Assembly (NCBI GenBank): GCA_012274165.1
Contig: JAAPAA010000404.1
Span: forward strand, 1 to 8,711
Reading direction: 5' to 3'
Length of the DNA stretch: 8,711 nucleotides
DNA from: Thiobacillaceae bacterium
Lineage (GTDB): Bacteria > Pseudomonadota > Gammaproteobacteria > Burkholderiales > Thiobacillaceae
The position numbers were made by a program, and so were the translations under genes. The notes below the pieces were generated by a model. That model ran no database searches, was not told the DNA's origin, and was given only the letters and a program-made list of their open reading frames with translations. This document shows, piece by piece, positions 6,025 to 8,711 of this stretch (the stretch's first letter is position 1; each line of letters opens with the position of its first letter).

Positions 6025-6398
6025 TTCCCTGTGTTGAAGTGCGCGTCAAAGATGACGGTCGTTACGGACTTTTAGCACGGGCCGTTTGGTCTGCCGGTCG
6101 TGCACGAAATAGCTTTCTTGCGCCAAGTCAAAAAAGCGTTATGGGCGCCCATTCGCGACAACCCTGTCGACTCGGAGGGGTCATCTCAAGCTGAACAGAC
6201 GCTGACCAAATGACTGGCGGTAGTTGCGGCGCGTCGGACGTTGGCCTTGCTGCACATGAGATATGTCAATTGACCCGAACGCTGTCAGCGTAAATTTGCA
6301 TTAACTGATAGCAGTCCTCCCGCCTGGGGCGGCAGTACCGTATTGGTTCCAAAGCGCTCGGGAAAGTCGCAGCCCGGCGCTGCAGAGGCATGACGCTT
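6025..6398. other. Spacer between integrase remnant and membrane-protein gene
   Basis: No confident gene. On the minus strand, 6152-6046 would encode a 35-residue peptide starting MGAHNAFFDLAQESYFVHDR if the run of T (plus-strand A 6129-6134) were one base longer. It would end 21 bases before the integrase ATG. At 6270-6296, TTGACC and TAAATT occur with only 15 bases between them, too close for a normal promoter. A GCTGTCAGC palindrome lies at 6281-6289. No tRNA was found here. Confidence 0.35.
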
Positions 6399-6866
6399 AT
6401 GAGCACAACGTCGAAGCACAAAGAACTGCTTGTCCCATTCTTGGGCCAGGCTGTGCTGTTGTGCCTCCTCTCAGCAGTGTTCACCCTGGCGGTGGCGGTT
6501 GGATACGGTGTCCTGACTGCCTTCGGCAGATGGCTCGCGTTGGGCGTCTCCGCTTTTCTGCCCAGCGTTTGTGCGTGGGAGGCCGCAGTCCTCCTGGCTT
6601 TAACGCTGGCCCTCTTCAACACGACGGGCGACTCCGTCGAACTCGATTGCGACCAGGGCCGGCAACGTCACAGTGCGGTGACGTACGGTCTCGCGCTGGT
6701 GACTACTGGCCTATTTGCCCTGGCCTTGGAGCGGCTGTCGCACGACACATGGTTGCAGCCGTATTTTCGTACGTGGGGCGGAGCGGCAGTTGTCGGGGCC
6801 TTTCTTGCGACCGAGCTTTTCGCCATGCGCTGCCATCGCAATACGTTGTTGTCTCAACCAACGTAG
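6399..6866 (+). CDS. Predicted four-helix inner-membrane protein of unknown function
   Basis: 155 residues from the ATG at 6399. I prefer this start to the ATG at 6390 because AGAGG (6384-6388) is 10 bases from it but only one base from the other. Four hydrophobic segments are visible at about residues 17-40 (AVLLCLLSAVFTLAVAVGYG), 45-72 (WLALGV... to ...ALTLALF), 93-110 (VTYGLALVTTGLFALALE) and 126-143 (GGAAVVGAFLATELFAM). A polar loop at 74-92 (SVELDCDQGRQRH) separates the halves, and the N- and C-termini are short and basic. There is no signal peptide beyond the first helix and no transporter signature I know. It faces the sigma-factor remnant tail to tail, with about 40 bases between them. 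Coding is likely from the coherent helix pattern; function is unknown. Confidence 0.65.
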   Translation: MSTTSKHKELLVPFLGQAVLLCLLSAVFTLAVAVGYGVLTAFGRWLALGVSAFLPSVCAWEAAVLLALTLALFNTTGDSVELDCDQGRQRHSAVTYGLALVTTGLFALALERLSHDTWLQPYFRTWGGAAVVGAFLATELFAMRCHRNTLLSQPT

Positions 6867-6903
6867 TGAGCGTCAGGAGCTTTTCGTGACAATGCTTCCT
6901 CGA

Positions 6904-7119
6904 CTGAAGGCAGGCGCGCGGGTTGTCCAGCGCGCAGAAGCCCGCGCCCTGGTGCATCGCCTTGACAAAGACGTCCTGCAGCAAATCGTCGGCGGCATCG
7001 GCGTCAGCCACGCGATTCCGCAGGTAGCCACTCAACTCGTTTTCGTGAGCCTGTCAGGCGACAGCCACGCAGGCGAACGTAACCGTTGGGGGCGACTTGT
7101 CGCTGTTCATCCGATTCAT
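6904..7119 (-). pseudogene. Remnant of an ECF (sigma-70 family) sigma factor, region 2 only
   Basis: The minus strand has an ATG at 7117-7119 (and another at 7108-7110, MNSDKSPPTVTFACVAVA). The frame then meets TGA at 7054-7056 and continues in the same frame with QAHENELSGYLRNRVADADA followed by ADDLLQDVFVKAMHQGAGF and LDNPRA. The part around 'DADAADDLLQDVFVK' is the typical start of sigma region 2 in ECF factors, and 'F...DNPRAWLF..ARN' should follow. Here homology stops at RAC (about 6904-6913), so most of region 2 and all of region 4 (the -35-binding helix-turn-helix) are gone. The TGA probably replaces a Trp codon. With both a premature stop and a missing C-terminus this cannot be a working sigma factor. 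It begins 34 bases after the stop of the secreted-protein gene, so the two were probably one transcription unit. Confidence 0.75.
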
Positions 7120-7153
7120 CGTTGCATTGTCGTGACGCTCCACCGAGTTCGTA

Positions 7154-8143
7154 TCAGTCTTTTGGTTCTTCCACGATGAGATGAATGGCGTATCGCGTTC
7201 CGTCCTTGAGCGCTGCGGTGATCTGGGCCGTGCCAGTCGTCATGCCAGCCTTGGCATGCACCTCGACAATCCCGAGCCGGGCGAACCCCGGACCGAAAGG
7301 CTGGGGTTCCAGCGTGATGGGTACGCCGCTGGTCGTGATGGAGCCGATCGGCTGACCGTCGCCGAGAATGGTGAGGCTGCCGTCGCCCGCCGCTTTCAGG
7401 CTAACGGAGGTGCGCGGTGCGCTCGGCAATGTCACCAGGAAATCAATTGGCAGCGGCGCCGCGGCGCCGGACTTGACGCGCTGCCAATCCTGGTCCTTGC
7501 CATGGTGCAGCTCGTTGTAGGCCGCCACGTTTGGAACCGGCTTGCTCGTGATATGGGCAATCGCCTGGGTTTTGCCGGACAGCGGCCCGGCGTCGACGAA
7601 CTCGATGGCAATCGGGTAATCGCCGGCCTTGACCGGATTCATCTCGCTGGTGCGCAAATGGATCGCCTTCAGGCCGGGCCGCTCGGCCGGACCGGGCTCG
7701 ATGGCCTCCTGCAATTGGATCACGACCGTGCGCGGGTCTTTGGTGTCCGTCGTGGTGGTGAATTTCACCGGGATCGGCCCCTGGGCCCAGCCATGGAGCA
7801 TCACGGCACCGAGCATTCCCGGCTTGGGCGTGAAGGCTTTCGGGAAAGTGATGCGGAAGGTGGCGCCGGCCGGTACCTCGTACCCGGGCACCGTCGGGTC
7901 TGACGACTTGTCCAGGACGAGCCAGCATTCGAATGGATGCTCGGCAGCGAGACCGGTGCCGACCATCACCTGGTGGGCGACGGTAACCTGTGGCGCTGCG
8001 GCCCTGGCGGGCATGACGGGAAAGATCGCCGCAGCAGCGAAGAGGGCCGCGCCTGCCAGCAGGCGGCGCAGATGATCAAATCGAGCGTACGCCCGAACAG
8101 GCGATACGTTCCAACGGTTCTTCCAATCGTGCTCGACGCGCAT
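7154..8143 (-). CDS. Secreted protein of unknown function, under a CueR-like promoter
   Basis: Complete 329-residue protein. The ATG at 8141-8143 has GGAG seven bases upstream. A long basic N-region (residues 1-27) precedes a hydrophobic core (LLAGAALFAAAAIFPVMP, 28-45) and an Ala-Arg-Ala signal-peptidase site after residue 48 (ARA, then AAPQ), so the mature protein is probably exported to the periplasm. The start may instead be nearer the hydrophobic core. The mature part is about 280 residues, beta-rich and Pro/Gly-rich, with repeated strand-like patterns (FRITFPKAFTPKPG, VVIQLQEAIEPGPAERP, TLPSAPRTSVSLKA, GIVEVHAKAGMTTGTAQITA) suggesting two or three immunoglobulin-like domains. It has one cysteine (Cys73) and no His- or Met-rich copper site. 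I do not recognise the family. It is the first gene of a unit whose second gene is a broken ECF sigma factor, and the upstream operator suggests metal control. Confidence 0.85.
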   Translation of the reverse strand: MRVEHDWKNRWNVSPVRAYARFDHLRRLLAGAALFAAAAIFPVMPARAAAPQVTVAHQVMVGTGLAAEHPFECWLVLDKSSDPTVPGYEVPAGATFRITFPKAFTPKPGMLGAVMLHGWAQGPIPVKFTTTTDTKDPRTVVIQLQEAIEPGPAERPGLKAIHLRTSEMNPVKAGDYPIAIEFVDAGPLSGKTQAIAHITSKPVPNVAAYNELHHGKDQDWQRVKSGAAAPLPIDFLVTLPSAPRTSVSLKAAGDGSLTILGDGQPIGSITTSGVPITLEPQPFGPGFARLGIVEVHAKAGMTTGTAQITAALKDGTRYAIHLIVEEPKD

Positions 8144-8178
8144 TTAATTTCTCCGGTTTGTGTGAGTTAACAACGAAT

Positions 8179-8209
8179 AGCCTGAACCTTGTCACTATGG
8201 GAAGGTCAA
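8179..8209 (-). promoter_or_regulatory. CueR/HmrR-type promoter-operator of the secreted-protein gene
   Basis: Read on the minus strand: -35 TTGACC (8204-8209), a 19-base spacer, then CAGGCT as -10 (8179-8184). The long spacer is the hallmark of MerR-family activators, and TTGACCTTCCC followed by AAGGTT is the form seen in CueR/HmrR copper promoters. The central dyad (ACCTT ... AAGGT, plus-strand 8186-8206) pairs at 7 of 10 positions; the right half deviates (GACAAGGT instead of GGGAAGGT). Transcription would start about 30 bases before the ATG, which fits. No MerR-family regulator or copper pump gene is in the window, so the regulator must act from elsewhere. Confidence 0.7.
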
Positions 8210-8247
8210 GCGCGCGATCGAATCGCTGATGTCGTCATTGAGCAAGA

Positions 8248-8592
8248 TCAATCCTTCGGCGCAGGATCATTCTTCTTGCGGCAAGCCGGATAGAAGGTCC
8301 CCTCATTGGCGACACGCTCATTGGCGTGATCCGTCGCAGCCGCGCAGTCCGCAGTTTTGCGTACTTGTCTGGACGCTAAGGAAAATGGGCGCGTTCCGTC
8401 AGGGCAACGTGTATAGAAAAACTGTTCGTCGCCTGGACGGTCATTGAAAGCGCAAGCCATTGAATCGCAAGGGATTTCGGACCGCCGCCTGGCGCGCACT
8501 GCACAAAGTAAATGTACTTCGCGCCGATTCTGCGGACCGGGCGGGGCGCCGCAGCGACATCCTAAGTCCTCGATCGGGCACTTGTCTGGACG
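8248..8592 (-). other. Open minus-strand frame with cysteines, doubtful gene
   Basis: The frame is open from a TAG at 8593-8595 to a stop at 8248 without an ATG in a good context (a GTG at 8497-8499 is the best start and has no ribosome site). It contains CRCGAPPGPQNRRE near its start, then PGDEQFFYTRCPDGT, and FYPACRKKNDPAPKD at the end. The alternative frame reads YIYFVQCAPGGGPKSLAIQW across 8460-8520, which looks more protein-like than the matching piece here, so an older gene with frameshifts is possible. The product would be small, cysteine-containing and unknown. It ends 39 bases before the CueR-like -35. I do not call it a confident gene. Confidence 0.3.
8363..8384 (+). repeat. 22-bp direct repeat, copy 1
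   Basis: The 22 bases beginning ACTTGTCTGGACGCTAAG are identical to 8580-8601. This copy continues into ATGGGC rather than an IS end. It contains CTAA (8376-8379), the kind of YTAR site used by IS5-family elements, followed by GGAAA, the same five bases as the IS end. Confidence 0.8.
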
Positions 8593-8601
8593 CTAAGGAA
8601 A
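8580..8601 (+). repeat. 22-bp direct repeat, copy 2, overlapping the IS junction
   Basis: Identical to 8363-8384, 217 bases downstream. Its last five bases (GGAAA, 8597-8601) are already the first bases of the IS element, so 17 bases are host flank and five are IS. Confidence 0.8.
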
Positions 8602-8711
8602 GTCTGAACAAGTCCACCGATCATGCCGCGGCGCGTTGATGGATGCAAAGGAGCCTGCGCGATGAGCCAGATCAGTTTTGCGGACGCGGAGTACGCCGGC
8701 AAGCGGAAGAA
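8597..8711 (+). mobile_element. Left end of an IS5-family insertion sequence, cut by the window edge
   Basis: The terminal inverted repeat starts at 8597: GGAAAGTCTGAACAAGTCC (to 8615), close to the IS5 end GGAAGGTGCGAACAAGTCC. It is preceded by CTAA (8593-8596), matching the four-base YTAR target of the IS5 subgroup. The transposase begins 65 bases inside the element. The right end lies outside the window, so completeness and the target duplication cannot be judged. Confidence 0.85.
8662..8711 (+). CDS. IS5-family transposase, N-terminus only
   Basis: Sixteen residues are visible: MSQISFADAEYAGKRK. This matches the conserved start of IS5-subgroup DDE transposases (IS5 InsH begins MSHQLTFADSEFSSKRR). 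GGAG at 8650-8653 is eight bases before the ATG and serves as ribosome site. The DDE catalytic residues lie beyond the window. The protein would cut at the 19-bp terminal repeats and insert the element at YTAR sites. Confidence 0.85.
   Translation, partial: MSQISFADAEYAGKRK

Noticed and set aside
6270..6296. Sigma-70 promoter before the membrane protein
   Set aside because: TTGACC and TAAATT are only 15 bases apart and more than 100 bases from the gene; too weak to list.
6461..6889. 142-codon plus-strand frame overlapping the membrane protein
   Set aside because: The other frame shows four coherent transmembrane segments and a usable ribosome site; this one is Arg/Pro/Gly-rich with no pattern.
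7181..7903. 240-codon plus-strand open frame
   Set aside because: Entirely antisense to the secreted protein, which has signal peptide, ribosome site and promoter; the Arg/Gly/Asp-rich product is typical of an antisense shadow.
8343..8380. Tn3-family 38-bp terminal repeat (ends in ACGCTAAG)
   Set aside because: The last eight bases match the inner end of Tn3-type repeats, but the outer GGGG and the rest of the 38 bases do not; the IS5 explanation of the second copy is better.
1..8711. CRISPR array, tRNA or rRNA gene
   Set aside because: No regularly spaced repeats, no tRNA cloverleaf-like T-loop/anticodon pattern and no rRNA-like segment were recognised on reading both strands.

Overview
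The window looks like a patchwork accessory (island-like) region of a mid-to-high GC proteobacterium. Burkholderiales / Betaproteobacteria is my best guess, from the style of the proteins (XRE regulator with a coiled coil, GDCCVxC protein, IS5-subgroup transposase, CueR-type operator). This is inference; no marker gene is present. Intact genes alternate with truncated and frameshifted remnants and with long stretches that hold no gene, which suggests repeated insertion and deletion.

Layout. 1-327 is the 3' end of an unrecognised gene. 723-1163 is a small DNA-binding protein with an N-terminal coiled coil. 1491-2669 is a complete serine beta-lactamase/esterase-family protein standing alone between two gene-poor spacers. 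3064-3737 holds two unrelated 5'-truncated genes abutting head to head: the C-terminus of an MDR (quinone oxidoreductase/alcohol dehydrogenase) protein on the minus strand and the C-terminus of a cysteine desulfurase on the plus strand. 3744-4270 is a two-gene minus-strand cluster of small cysteine-rich proteins (a GDCCVxC protein and a 90-residue protein with a C-x4-C-x-C cluster) with a 23-bp dyad upstream. 4629-5630 carries three unrecognised small minus-strand genes, one a 48-residue putative zinc-ribbon protein with a near-perfect Shine-Dalgarno. 5721-6024 is the broken N-terminus of a tyrosine integrase, probably a relic of the element that brought some of this DNA.

On the right, 6399-6866 encodes an unknown four-helix membrane protein. 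On the minus strand a secreted protein (7154-8143) is followed at operon spacing by an ECF sigma factor remnant with an in-frame stop and a lost C-terminus. The secreted protein is preceded by a promoter with the layout of a CueR/HmrR-type (copper-responsive MerR family) operator: -35 TTGACC, 19-bp spacer, imperfect dyad. The window ends inside an IS5-family element (terminal repeat at 8597, transposase start at 8662), inserted at a CTAA site next to a 22-bp direct repeat.

Possible theme: metal or thiol stress (cysteine-rich small proteins, CueR-like operator, a second related dyad), overlaid by decay of mobile and regulatory genes. No CRISPR array, tRNA or rRNA was seen.
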